Positions 46,546 through 57,867 are shown, numbered from the stretch's first letter. The stretch is DNA of 64,000 nucleotides from Ligustrum vulgare (GCA_963555705.1 OY743184.1:21729859-21793858); one strand, 5' to 3'. The notes: generated from the letters alone by a model not told the origin. Made by a program: numbers and translations.

Positions 46546-46926
46546 TTAATACCACTTCTTAACAACACACATTTTTTGAAATCACGCTTTAACCACAAAT
46601 TCTACTCAGAAAACACCAAAATTCCATTTGTAACGACGTCTTGTAGCTTTCGAACAAAGCCTAAAAAATATAATATAATTCTTCGGAGATCATCATGGAA
46701 AAGTTGACTTTCTATTAGAATAGACGAACTCTAGAATTTTCTAAAGCTTGTTGTAAACAATGTAATGTATATGCTTACAATTCACCGGAAACTTTATTTA
46801 ACTGCTAATTATTAATTTTTAAAAAGCATAATTCGAGTACCTTCAAGAAAAATCAGACCACGTTCGTATATTGTTTTTCTAACATTTTGAACAAGAATTG
46901 AAGGGAGATGGTTTTTATTGTAAGAA
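46546..46926. other. MITE remnant and gene-free flank
   Basis: 46550-46661 resembles the 3' half of the MITE at 15152, with shared AACCAC and AAAACACCAAA words and an end AAAGCC before TAA. The rest is AT-rich with no feature. It ends in the AAGAA target duplication (46922-46926). Confidence 0.5.
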
Positions 46927-49420
46927 TGTAGCGACTGAGAATTTTTACGCATTTAATAATTATTTTAAAATCATGAAAACGGAGTCGCTGCGATCTCATC
47001 CATTTTTACGTTAACGTCGCGACGCGTTCGTCTAGCCAAGTCGAGAAATATCGAGTTCGTTCGATTTTAAATTAAATTCCGAATTTCCAAAATTTATTAT
47101 TTTAATTATTTATTTAAATTATTATTTTCAAAATCATTTTAAAATTCCAAATTTCTTCAATCTCATTTTATCAGTTTCGTTCTTCCGACCCAGTCCAATT
47201 CGCGTACGATTTTTCCTCGAATTACGTGCATGGATTGTTAAGACTTTCACACCACCAACCCCATCCATCACATCAATCCAATACTACACCATACCTACCA
47301 AACTCTCTTATACACTACACAATCCAACCCATTTCAGCATCACCATCACCATCCCAGTCTCCCAACTCCATTCAGCAGAGGTAACGTTCCTTTCCTCCTT
47401 CATCACCATTTCCAGCATACACCTAGAACCACCATCATCATCATCACCACGGCATCTCCACCACCGTGCAACCACCACCAACTGCACAATCCAAACCAAA
47501 ACACCCACCAAGCACCACCACCCTGCCTCCTTCCAAAAACACACACAAGCATCACCATTATCCCGTATCAACCCAGCCACCGCCTCCACTGCCCATGCTT
47601 GCTCACTTCATCATCACCACCATCATCACCACGTCCAAACCACAACCACAACCGCCGCCACCACCACACACAGACACCACAACCATTTCACTGCCACCAT
47701 AACCGGCCACTGTCCCAACCCAAAATATACCACCACTCGGACCCAAAGAAAACCCAAAACCACAAAATAAGACATAACCCATACTTACGTACCTCGACCG
47801 CCGGTAAGCTCGCCGGAAAATCGCGATTCAAGCCTCGGTTTTGCACCCATTTTTGCCCCCAAAATGCACCAAAAATCCCAAAGGACCTGAACCCATCTTG
47901 ACGCAGCTCGCCGCCTCTCTGCGCCGGCGCTTCGCCGGCGGACAGGGCGCGAAGCAGCACACTTCGCGCTCTCTCTCTCTCTTCTCTCGCTTCTCTCGGC
48001 CTTAATTGGGGAAGGAGGGAGTAGTATTAGGTTTTAATATTTTAATTTTCGAAAATTGCACTTTGGTCCCCAATCTTGCAAAATGATTTAAATCAGTCCT
48101 TATAGTTTTAAAATTATCTTTTTAGCCCTTGACTTTTTTTTAAATGATTTAATCAGCCCTTCATTTTTAAAATCACTTATTTCAAGCCCTACAATTTAAT
48201 ATTCATTTTGAGCTTCGACCCAACTTTTGAAAATTATTCATTTTAATCCCCCAACTTTCAAATTATCCATTTTAGTCCCTCAACTTTCAAATTATTCATT
48301 TTAGTCCCTCAACTTTCAAATTATCCATTTTAGTCCCTCAACTTTCAGAGTATTCATTTTAGTCCCTCAACTTTCAAATTACTCATTTTAGCCCCTCAAC
48401 TTTCAAATCGTCAATTTCAGCCCCAAATTGTAAATTATCATTCTTAAACTATAAATTTCTAAAGACTTATTCGACTTAATCTTCTAATTGGCTAGACGAG
48501 GCGTACAGAGATTTGAAAGATTGAAGTCATTCCCGCTCAACCACACTCGTTAAGTTTAAGGTAGACTCACCCCTATTAATTGATTTAAATTATGATTGCA
48601 TATGAATGTTTATGTTATGTGACTTATGTGAAAGTCATTTTTATGAAAAGAGACGAGAATGTATTTCTTCGAAAATAATTATGTTGTTATGCTTGTCATA
48701 ACTTACTTGCTTAAATGCATGAGAAAGAAAGAAGAGAATATCTTGCAAGATAAATGATGATGTTATGCATAACTTATGTGTCTTATGTGCACGAGAAGAA
48801 AGAGCAACCCACACCCTATGATTTTAAAGAGCCTATGATTTTCAAAGAGAAGCCACGTGCTTTAATGCACAAGAAGAGCAACCCACACCCTATTATTTCT
48901 AAAGAGCCTATGATTTTTAAGAAAGAAGTCATGTGCTTTAATGCAGGAGAAGAGCAACCCACACCCTATGATTTCTAAAGAGCCTACATTTATGTGTTCA
49001 ATTATATTGTAGATTAATTAATTGACGATGAGTCTACTGAGTATTTCTATGAAATGCTCATGTCTATTTTAACAACATTTGCAGATTTCGGAGAGGGTGG
49101 CAAGTGATGGATGATTGTGGCAATAGACGTTAAATGGTTGAAAACCTTATTTTAATGATTTTCGTATTTCCAAACATTGGGTGATTTTGAGAATTTCAGT
49201 TATTTGAGAAATTATGACATTGTCAATTGCTTTACAATATTAATGGCTCGATTTATTATTTCGAATTGTTTCATAAATGTTTTCAATTTTATCGACCATT
49301 ACAGTTTATTTAATGTTTCCAAAAATGAATTTCAGTTATTTCTTCCGCTAAAATATTATTTGAAAAGTTAGAACAGACGATGACGTGGTGAACCGGGTAT
49401 TTAGAACTCGGGGCGCTACA
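46927..49420. repeat. Second copy of the 2.5-kb Gypsy-like solo LTR
   Basis: TGTAGCGACTG...GGGCGCTACA, flanked by AAGAA (46922-46926 and 49421-49425). It is 2,494 bp and aligns throughout with 41181-43694. Near 48245-48415 a 31-33 bp TTTAGTCCCTCAACTTTCAAAT unit repeats about five times. Near 48790-48985 a CCCACACCCTAT-containing unit repeats three times. Confidence 0.88.
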
Positions 49421-49425
49421 AAGAA

Positions 49426-50229
49426 TGTTATATAGATACATGTATTTTGCATAAATAATGTTATCCATTTAGAGTGGTGATCATCATTTTGTTTATGTGC
49501 TAATGGAATTAGTATCTTCTAATAAAGCATAATGCATTTTTATTCACCGGACAATGTGAAAGTGACCTTACTACAAAGACAAATAAAGATATTTTTATGA
49601 GTGTATTTTATAAAAGCAAGTAGTCTAAAAAATCTTCATTCATATCCATTATCCGTCCACTAAAGATAAGCACAATTTTTTGAGGATTTTGCAGCCAACG
49701 AATTTTGCAGTACACCCGAACATGGGCCGCAAGCAATGAGTTTTGATGTTTGTAGTGCAATGACGGTCTCAATAGCAGGCACCTAGAACATCACCTTGCA
49801 CGTCGCGCCTGAGGGCACCACACGCACTCACACTTGACGATCCATCTTTTGGTGCCGACTTTTTGGTCATCCCGTCATGCAAACGAGCCATACATTGGTC
49901 TCGATACGACACAGGCCGCAAGCATGAGCTTTGACAAAACTTGCACGAGCACCGAGATTCAGTCATAGCACATTAGCGAGAAGCTCACCTTGGCATGGAG
50001 GACACTTTTATCCCCCCTATAGGGTTTCATCTGACACCCAATCTCCACATGCCAAGTGGCGGGGGGGGGGGGGGGGGGAGGGGGGATAGTTTATGGTGCC
50101 TTATTATCAACGAATATAAACTAATCATATTTAAATTATTATTTGATGTAAGAATATATTAGTATTAATATAAACAAAATTATAGTTCCAACATATATAT
50201 TAATTAAGTTTTCTTAATCGTGTGAAAAA
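49426..50229. other. Unassigned region with GC-richer block and long G run
   Basis: 49670-50060 is clearly richer in GC than its surroundings. A 65-codon Cys-rich minus-strand frame (49966-49769) is open there, but I recognise no family. A run of 18 G, then A and 6 G, lies at 50061-50085. The remainder is AT-rich. Confidence 0.45.
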
Positions 50230-50234
50230 TGAAA

Positions 50235-51870
50235 TGTTCGCTAATTGCAAGTGTACGGATCGCGCAAGTAATAAAGTAGATTTAAAGTCCATGTATCGTT
50301 CCCAAATGGGTTGTGCAAATTATATTTTAGACCACTAATCCGTAACCGGAACTAAGAAAACTTTGATTTTGGAAATTTAGTTTTGAAAACTAAACTAAAG
50401 ATTAAACTTAAAATGACGAGAAAAATTGATTTAAAACTATGAAAAACAGACACGTTAGAATTATGAATCCATTTTGACTCTATCATCCATATTTTAACCA
50501 AATTATTTAAATACAATTTATAGGTTTTGAAAATCCATGTTCCAAATATTGTTAAGAATCCCTTTCGGACAAGAATTAACACCTTTTCATATACACGATT
50601 CGACTATATTTCTATGATGAATCCACATGTATAGAAAAGCATTACAAGATCTATGAATACTATAACAGATAATACAAAGTATAGGGTATATTTATATCCC
50701 CTATTGGACTTTTGTGGTAATTGAAACGAGTCTAATGAAATCCTAATCTTCCGAACTTAAGAAATCATAACCAAAAATCATACAACTAGTGATCAAGTAA
50801 TTGCATTGCATAATAGTAAAAGTATGAATTAATTGCTCAAAATCATAAATTGCATGAAATAAATAATAGATTAAAACATGGATTCAAGAATTCAAAACTT
50901 CATCACAATTCTAACACTACTAACCTAGATTATAAACATAATTGAAAATAAATAACAAGAATAATAAAAGGATGTCATGAACCCCCCCCCCGCGTTCATC
51001 TTCTTGGAATTGTATCTTCAATTGTGGTCTTGACCTTGCATGGATCCCTTGCCACTTTTACAGCGTTTTGGCATGAATTGAGCAAGTTGGAAAACCCCAA
51101 AAACATGCCTAAGTTCTTGTATTTATAGATTAGGTCGAAGCATAGGTTACTTGGAGGAGAATAATGCTGAAAATCGCGACCAAATTGGCTTCAAAAAGAA
51201 TTCCAACCGAACAAGGAAAGTTACCTTCGTGGGAGATCTTTTTGTCACTGCACACTATTCAGTATTTTGATCATATCTTTCTATTCTCTTATCTTGATTT
51301 AGGTGATTCAAAGTGATTTAGAAAGATAACTTAAAGAGCTACAATTCTTCTTGAAATAGGATGTTCCCAATTCGAACGTTTACTGCTCCAAAATTAGGTT
51401 TCAAAGTCTGATTAAAATCTACCTGAAAATCTTGTGTGATTGAAATCAATTTATGTTAACATTCTTATCACATTTAATTCCTTTTTTACTTTTAATTGCA
51501 TCCATTTGACTCCTAATAATCTTCAACTATCGTATCATGGTCTGAATCAATCATTGAGTATTTGCAATTTGGTCCTTCTTCATTTGATTTTTATACTTTA
51601 GTCCTTGAACTTCTAATTTCTTCTAATTTGGTTCTTTCTTTGACTTTTCTTCCATTTGGCCCTTTGATTTATTCATCAACTTTTGATTTTCACATTTTAG
51701 CTCTTTTATCATCCAAATGACTTGTTTTTGCTCCTTCCCTTTGCTTTCTCGACTTTGGAATTATTTCTGAGATATAAACAAATAATAACAAAATAAATAA
51801 CCAATATTCTTAAACAAACAGATAAATCCTACTTTTAGGATATAAATAAGTGTATAAAATACACTTATCA
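50235..51870 (-). repeat. Antisense Athila-type solo LTR with target duplication
   Basis: On the minus strand it starts TGATAAGTGTATTTTATAC and ends GCGAACA. TGAAA flanks both sides (50230-50234, 51871-51875). It is 1,636 bp, close to the 1,641 bp of the LTR at 32400. A minus-strand TATAAATA near 51119-51128 is a likely promoter. No internal region remains. Confidence 0.88.
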
Positions 51871-51875
51871 TGAAA

Positions 51876-52552
51876 AAAGTATATCCTTATGGGATGAAGT
51901 GAGCACATTAATAGATTTGTTGCTTTTTCACACGGATTAAGAAAACTTAATTAATATGCTCCCTCCATTCCATAAAGATAAACTTGTTTCTTTGTTCACA
52001 CATATTAAAAAAAAAAACTTAATTAATACTTGTCGAAAATATAAATTTTGCTTACATTTTTTAGTATACCCCCTATGTTTAATAATACTAGTTCATATTT
52101 GGTAGAAAACTAAGAAATTATTATACTCTTAACAGAATAGGTAATGTATAATTTGGGGGAGCCTGTCTTTGTGGGTAGAAATAGTATTTATGAACCACCT
52201 TACTCATATTTAAAGATGGGCAATAATAAGCTTTTCCTATAAAACACTTTCTAGGAAACACAAAAAGTCATGCATTTTTGGAAACTAATTCAACATTCAT
52301 TGTACCAGCAACCCCCCCCCCCCCCCTCCCCCTCCCAAAAAAAAGGTCATTTAAAGTCTATTATTTATGGTCTTTAAGGGCAACTTCAATGTGGCATTCT
52401 ATTTTGAATGTTCAGCTAATATGACGATGATGTGAAATTGACAAAATTGATGTGACAATATATATTGTAGAAGGATATCTAATATGAAGTCCATTTCTGA
52501 ATATTTTGTTAGACAACTTCTACAATAAATGTTATATTTTAGCGTCTATCTC

Positions 52553-52584
<32 letters not shown>

Positions 52585-52790
52585 TGCCAATCATCTTTTT
52601 AGAAGCTGTCTAGCATTAAAGATACTCTAATTTCTGCATTATTTAAAACTCTAGTGTATATATCTATGAAAATGTCCACAAAATATCAAAGTATTAGGCA
52701 CATGATCATGAGTCATAATATACATGAAAATTATATTTTCCTTCCAATAAAACAAAAATATAACTAAAAAACAAGGAAAATTTTTAAAGG
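51876..52790. other. Gene-free region with a Stowaway-like trace and simple repeats
   Basis: 51958-52030 begins GCTCCCTCCATTCCATAAAG, a Stowaway-type end, with no matching right end found. The words around CACACGGATTAAGAAAAC (about 51937) are inverted on the other side of the solo LTR (about 50208-50228). A C run lies at 52312-52336, and a CT dinucleotide run of 28 bases at 52557-52584. No gene. Confidence 0.55.
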
Positions 52791-54030
52791 TGTTAGAGAG
52801 TTTGATTTAATTGGCAATCTCGGGTACAAAAGGATTCGTTTATAAAGTCAAATTTAGAGTCAAAATATTATAGTTGAGTATTTGGACTCAAGAAGATCAA
52901 GCACTAATTGGTATGCAATTGGAAGTCAAAGGAGAATAAAAAACCCACAAAGATTATGAATTAGATTTTCAGTCAAAGTTTGAGATCTGATTTTTGTATA
53001 GAAAAAATTCGAAATTGAAATTGCTACTTCTGAAATAATTGTAGAGCATGTAGATAAAGACTTTTTCAATTTAGAGGATGAATTTATGACAATTGAACTG
53101 ATAAACCAATATCAGTCTCAAGGAAAGTCGATACTTTTATTAGCCGTAGAAACTCATACTTTGAGTTAGCTTTCAAAATACTTTGAATCACCTCAATCGG
53201 ACATTATGAGAGAAAGTTATGACCACAACATTGACGATCACCCGCTGACCGCTTGATTACCACTTGAGCGAGTTTAGTAGTTTAGGGGCGCTCAAATTGC
53301 AGCCAATGGGAGCTCGAGAAACCATGTCATTTGGAGAATACATACTTTGTGATTTTCAGCCTTTTTACAATCTCATATGATCTAAAACACTTCATATTAT
53401 ATACACTCAAGTCATGTTTCACTTTTCTATATGGTTAATCATTATATTTAATTAAGAGAACACCATATCCATCTCTTGATCCGTCCTTTGATTCCATAGA
53501 TCAATCGCAACTACTTTTTGATTATTAAAGATTGTTGATCATAAAACACCAAGCCTAAAATACTTTACCAATTAGTCTTTAGGATTTTGGAGTAGGAAGA
53601 GGTTGCCAGAGTTCCAGTTGAAGAAGAACAAGATTCGTTCTTGAAAATTCATAAGAAGAGAAAAGAGTCCAAAGTTGCTGGAAGGTGCACGAATCACAAT
53701 GGAAGAGGGTCTTCAATGATTTTCAAGTTGATGGTAAGAGTCAACTAAAGGTAAGTAGTATCTGAACCAATTTCTGTAATTCTAATATTTTCTAATGACT
53801 GGAACATTTTTCGGGAGATTTTTTTATACATGTGAAGAGTTCTTCGAGAGTTTTCCTTCATTACCAATTCTTGGTGTTATTTACTTTATGTATTTATTTA
53901 TTGCTTTGGATTGATTACTTTTTTGCTTGATTGATTGATTATTTAATTACTTGATAATTAATTTATAATTTCGCATTAAACACCTATCATCCCCCTCTAG
54001 GTGTAATTAAACCGACACATATTTTTTCCA
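52791..54030 (+). repeat. 5' LTR of a SIRE-like Copia element
   Basis: Starts TGTTAGAGAG and precedes a tRNA-Met type primer site, TTAGTATCAGAGCC (54032-54045). The right end is uncertain, because the nearest CA (54019 or 54030) gives no good inverted repeat with the start. No second LTR is in the window. Confidence 0.55.
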
Positions 54031-54077
54031 GTTAGTATCAGAGCCTGATTTTGATAGTTGATCATAAGTTAACCTAG

Positions 54078-55190
54078 ATGAGTCAATCTTGATCTAATCC
54101 TCCTTACTTTGATGGTAGTATATTACCGTCACTGGAAGATTTGGAGGGAGCATTTTTTAAATCAATAGATACACATGTTTGGCATAGTATTCTACAAGAT
54201 TGGTCAGAACCTTCCACTATTGTGGAGGGCATTATTACTCCCACTAATATAGCAAATTTGACTAGGAATGAAAGGGATGAGTGCAACCGGAATAGCAAAG
54301 CAAATCATGCCATATTTATGGCGATCTCTCCTGGAGAATTTAAATGACTGTCTATGTATGATACTGTTAGAGAAACTTGATATATTCTAAAAATCACACA
54401 CAAGGAAAGTTTGAACTACATGGGTTCTACCTCGAGAGTGAAGCGTGACAGTGAGAGAGATGATGAGACAGATCAAAGTAACTCTTCGGATGATGATATC
54501 TAGTGTTGATCCATATTAGAGGGAAACTTATTACCACTTATATAAGGAGGTCCTCAAGATGAAGAAGATTAATCAATCCAATCTAAGAAAATAAATGGTG
54601 TCAAGGTAGAAAAACAAAATCATGTTCTTAAACTTTAGGCATCAACTGGGAAATTAGAGAATTCTAATGTTTAGAATGTGTCTCTTGTAGAAAAGAATAA
54701 GACGTTGGAGGATGATCTTAGAAAGTTAAAGTGTAACTACATAGTTTCTTTAGCAGATCTAAGAAACTTGACAATATCCTAGGGGTTAGTAAACCTGCAG
54801 GAAATAGATGAGGTCTAGATTTTAAGGAATCTAGTACACAAACACTGACCACAATTACTTTTGTCAATGCCTCTATCAAGTCTAAGATATTAGGAACAAA
54901 TGTACCAAAGAAAAATGTTAGCCAAACATTTCATCAACAAAATAATGTTCCACATCCTAGGGGGTCAAAATATAAAATCTAGATTTTCCCTAGATCCATT
55001 CCCATGTGTCACAATTGTTGTGAGTTAGGCTATATTAAACTTAGATGCCAAAAGTTATTTTTCAGGAACAACAATCAGGACATCACTTCTCAGGTTAAAG
55101 GTCTGGCTAATCAAGTTACTCATTTGAGTGAATTGATGACTTATTTGACTAAGGTTACATATTTTTCTAACAAGATTTGGATCTATTGAT
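54078..55190 (+). pseudogene. SIRE-like Copia gag, decayed
   Basis: The start ATG (54078) opens a broken frame with a PPYFDG motif. The 68-codon piece 54141-54347 shows the Copia gag core, with a DTHVWHSILQDW segment and a NHAIFMAISPGEFK segment. After several stops comes an acidic region, then a zinc-knuckle remnant near 55005-55045 reading CHNCCELGYIKLRC, in which Tyr replaces the histidine. The frame ends at 55189, where the next Copia LTR begins, so protease and pol are lost or lie outside the window. Gag would form the particle. Confidence 0.78.
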
Positions 55191-55784
55191 TGTGATCCCA
55201 AAAATTGAAGGTTTCAAACTTGAAGGGCCTCTTTGGAAACTAGTGGGAACCTGAGGACTTGAGGAGCAATTCTTGGAGTTAAATATTTAGATCTTGACCA
55301 TTGAACTTGATCTAACGGCAGTGGACTAAAGCTGCCTTGATATATCTCTCTCTTGGCCTCATTACAGACAGAAGCTCTCTCCCTATCTCTGCCGCGCAAA
55401 CTGGTTCACTCTCCCTCTCGGTTTTAAGTTTTCTTACACATTTTTGTAAATCACTTGTAATATATTTGAGCCATATTGTAGGCTAAATAGTGAGTACTAT
55501 TGTATAGTGTTAGTGCGGCGTTCTTTGTGGAGTTTGGGGTTGTTTTGGTTATTCCTTCAGAAAGAATTGGCGCACATCGGTTGTGGCTTTTTTCTTGTAC
55601 GAATAACTCTCTTGGACGGTTGTTTGCATAGTGGATTGGGCTGATCTCTGAGCCCCCCGACGTAGGTGCATTTTGGCACTGAACTAGTTAAAAATCAGGT
55701 GCTCTTTTTTCTTTTTTTTAATTCTTGTATATTTATGTTGTTATCCGCGATTATCACTTGAATTAGGCACGAAAAATCCCAATA
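55191..55784 (+). repeat. 5' LTR of the second nested Copia element
   Basis: It begins near TGTGATCCC and ends near ATCCCAATA, just before the primer site. The left end rests on the break in the SIRE-like gag. No second LTR was found in the window. Confidence 0.6.
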
Positions 55785-55787
55785 AAC

Positions 55788-55800
55788 TAGTATCAGAGCC
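55788..55800 (+). other. Primer-binding site of the second nested Copia element
   Basis: TAGTATCAGAGCC, one base from the usual tRNA-Met site. The gag leader that follows is split by the 1.9-kb element at 55962. Confidence 0.8.
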
Positions 55801-55961
55801 AATTAGGGCTTAATTTTTGAAATCTGCCCTTGAATCAATCAGATTCTAGGGTTTATGTGATTTTTAGGGCTTTTGTGATTTTGGGATTGTAGTGCTTCTA
55901 AGTTCGGATTCTACATTAAGTGTTTGTGTGTTGTGATTTTTCAAAAAAACCGAAGCCACGG

Positions 55962-56416
55962 TGTCATAGTTGGAGCCCTATTTGTCGTTGAGCTTCAACC
56001 ATGAATAGAAATACAAGCAAAAATAATGACACAAGGTAATGTATAAACTGAAATTGCTTGCAATATGAAATAAGAACCAACAGTGCACTCAATATGGTAT
56101 ATACTAACTGTAATTGATATTTGGATTACATTGCAGGGAATATAAAATGCAAATACAGTAAATACAAATGAGGACCAGAGTATGAGGTGAGAAAGAAATG
56201 GAATATGGGATGAGAAAGAATTAGAACAAGAGAGAAGGGAGGGGAGAACGTGAGAGATAGAATGGGGGAGAGAGAGTCTGTTGCATAACAGATTGCTCAA
56301 TAGTCTTCACACTTATTCTCTTCCCATGTGCCCTTATTTATAGATTTCCTAGGAACATTCTAGAATAGGTAAGTGAGGTGCAGCAAGGTTTGAGGGTGGT
56401 GAGGCTAACCATGACA
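55962..56416 (-). repeat. 3' LTR of the 1.9-kb element
   Basis: 455 bp, identical by eye to 57413-57867. A minus-strand TATAAATA lies near 56334-56342. Confidence 0.92.
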
Positions 56417-57418
56417 AACCACCCCTCTTAAAAGAACCTTGTCCTCAAGGTTCGAATGGTTAATGTAGTCGGGTGGTTTTCGGGGTGGTCGAAGAAATGG
56501 ACAAAGTTGGAGGGAAAGTTGGTTTGAAACGAGTTGATAGAGGTGATGAAAAATGAACCTTGAAACTAGCTTTAAATTTGGACCCGAAGAGAGTGGAATT
56601 GGGCAATTAAAGAGACTTGGGCCTATGAAAAAAATTAGGTTGGTGTATACTTGGGCCTGTGTAACCCAACAGTTTTCATTTTCCATTTGGGCTACTTCCA
56701 AAACCAAGCCCAGATCCTTTAACTTCCATTCACCCTTGTTGAATCCAGGCCCAGTAGCTTCTCCCAGGTTGGATGTCGTCTTCTTCTCTGCTGCAATCTT
56801 CTCCAGTTGGCGACCAAGGTCTTCTTCTTCTTCTACATCCATTGTTGCAGCCCTCTCAAATTGGTCACCAGCCTCTTCCACCATTGTCTCATGCCCAGTA
56901 AGCCGAATTTTCCCAGTGGCTCTGGTCTTTTGCTGTAGACAATTTTCCAACAATAAACCCTTTGAGTTGTCGGGATGTTCTCCATCGATTCGATCCATTT
57001 TTGGTTCCTCCTTTTCCTCTTCCACAGCAACTTCTTCTAATTCAACAATGGAGTTTTCCAATTGTTTTTCAAACTTTTCTGTAGGCTCAGTGACTTCTGC
57101 AACAGATATAACTGGAACCCAATTTTTTTCATGTTTTGCAAAAGCATTGCTGTTCTTATCAATCATTCCTTCTTTGGATGATTGGTTGCAAATTCTTTCG
57201 ATCTCAGCTTGTTCCTCTGTCGAGAGTGATTTCTTTCCCATCATATATTCCATCATCGAGATCACCAAATCACCCTTCCTGTTCATCTCGTCCATCATGA
57301 TTATCATCTGATCCAATCTGCCATCCATTTTCTCTGAAAATTTAGCAATTCCCACCCGAATCGACTGCAACGACTGAGACACACCCAAGGAATGTAGCTG
57401 CTCTGATACCAATGTCAT
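56405..57418 (-). CDS. Single open frame of the 1.9-kb element, likely Gypsy gag start fused to pol end
   Basis: 337 codons open from the 5' LTR end, through the primer site, to a stop inside the 3' LTR. About residues 15-60 form a helical, Met-rich coiled coil resembling the start of plant Gypsy Gag. The middle (about 65-220) is acidic and Glu/Lys-rich with no known domain. About 220-320 is a neutral linker. The end near residue 326 reads NLEDKVLLRG, like the last residues of plant Ty3/Gypsy polyproteins. No capsid, protease, RT or integrase motif remains. A large internal deletion that kept the frame would explain it. Whether the protein is made or useful is unknown. Confidence 0.6.
   Translation of the reverse strand: MTLVSEQLHSLGVSQSLQSIRVGIAKFSEKMDGRLDQMIIMMDEMNRKGDLVISMMEYMMGKKSLSTEEQAEIERICNQSSKEGMIDKNSNAFAKHEKNWVPVISVAEVTEPTEKFEKQLENSIVELEEVAVEEEKEEPKMDRIDGEHPDNSKGLLLENCLQQKTRATGKIRLTGHETMVEEAGDQFERAATMDVEEEEDLGRQLEKIAAEKKTTSNLGEATGPGFNKGEWKLKDLGLVLEVAQMENENCWVTQAQVYTNLIFFIGPSLFNCPIPLSSGPNLKLVSRFIFHHLYQLVSNQLSLQLCPFLRPPRKPPDYINHSNLEDKVLLRGVVCHG
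57401..57412 (-). other. Primer-binding site of the 1.9-kb element
   Basis: The minus strand reads TGGTATCAGAGC right next to the LTR, a perfect tRNA-Met type site. Confidence 0.92.
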
Positions 57419-57867
57419 AGTTGGAGCCCTATTTGTCGTTGAGCTTCAACCATGAATAGAAATACAAGCAAAAATAATGACACAAGGTAATGTATAAACT
57501 GAAATTGCTTGCAATATGAAATAAGAACCAACAGTGCACTCAATATGGTATATACTAACTGTAATTGATATTTGGATTACATTGCAGGGAATATAAAATG
57601 CAAATACAGTAAATACAAATGAGGACCAGAGTATGAGGTGAGAAAGAAATGGAATATGGGATGAGAAAGAATTAGAACAAGAGAGAAGGGAGGGGAGAAC
57701 GTGAGAGATAGAATGGGGGAGAGAGAGTCTGTTGCATAACAGATTGCTCAATAGTCTTCACACTTATTCTCTTCCCATGTGCCCTTATTTATAGATTTCC
57801 TAGGAACATTCTAGAATAGGTAAGTGAGGTGCAGCAAGGTTTGAGGGTGGTGAGGCTAACCATGACA
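57413..57867 (-). repeat. 5' LTR of the 1.9-kb element
   Basis: 455 bp, identical by eye to the partner. A minus-strand TATAAATA lies near 57785-57793. Identical 101-codon frames inside each LTR are a by-product of the duplication. Confidence 0.92.

Larger units (their letters stand above)
55962..57867 (-). mobile_element. Young 1.9-kb Gypsy-derived LTR element
   Basis: Two 455-bp LTRs (55962-56416, 57413-57867) that I read as identical at every base, with TGTCAT...ATGACA ends. Flanks CACGG (55957-55961) and TACGG (57868-57872) match at 4 of 5. A tRNA-Met primer site abuts the right LTR and a purine tract (AAGAGGGGTGGTT, minus strand) abuts the left, so it reads right to left. The roughly 1-kb interior is one open frame. 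It is non-autonomous and the youngest insertion visible here. Confidence 0.92.

Noticed and set aside
56553..57311. A 252-codon plus-strand frame
   Set aside because: It is the shadow of the 337-codon minus-strand frame. Element orientation (primer site, purine tract, TATA box) supports the minus strand.
1117..57412. Possible tRNA genes at the TGGTATCAGAGC and TGGCGCCGTT words
   Set aside because: Each is a 12-20 base primer-binding site next to an LTR. No cloverleaf surrounds them.
55995..57751. Two identical 101-codon minus-strand frames
   Set aside because: They lie in the two identical LTRs of the 1.9-kb element, so identity comes from the LTR duplication and not from a conserved gene.
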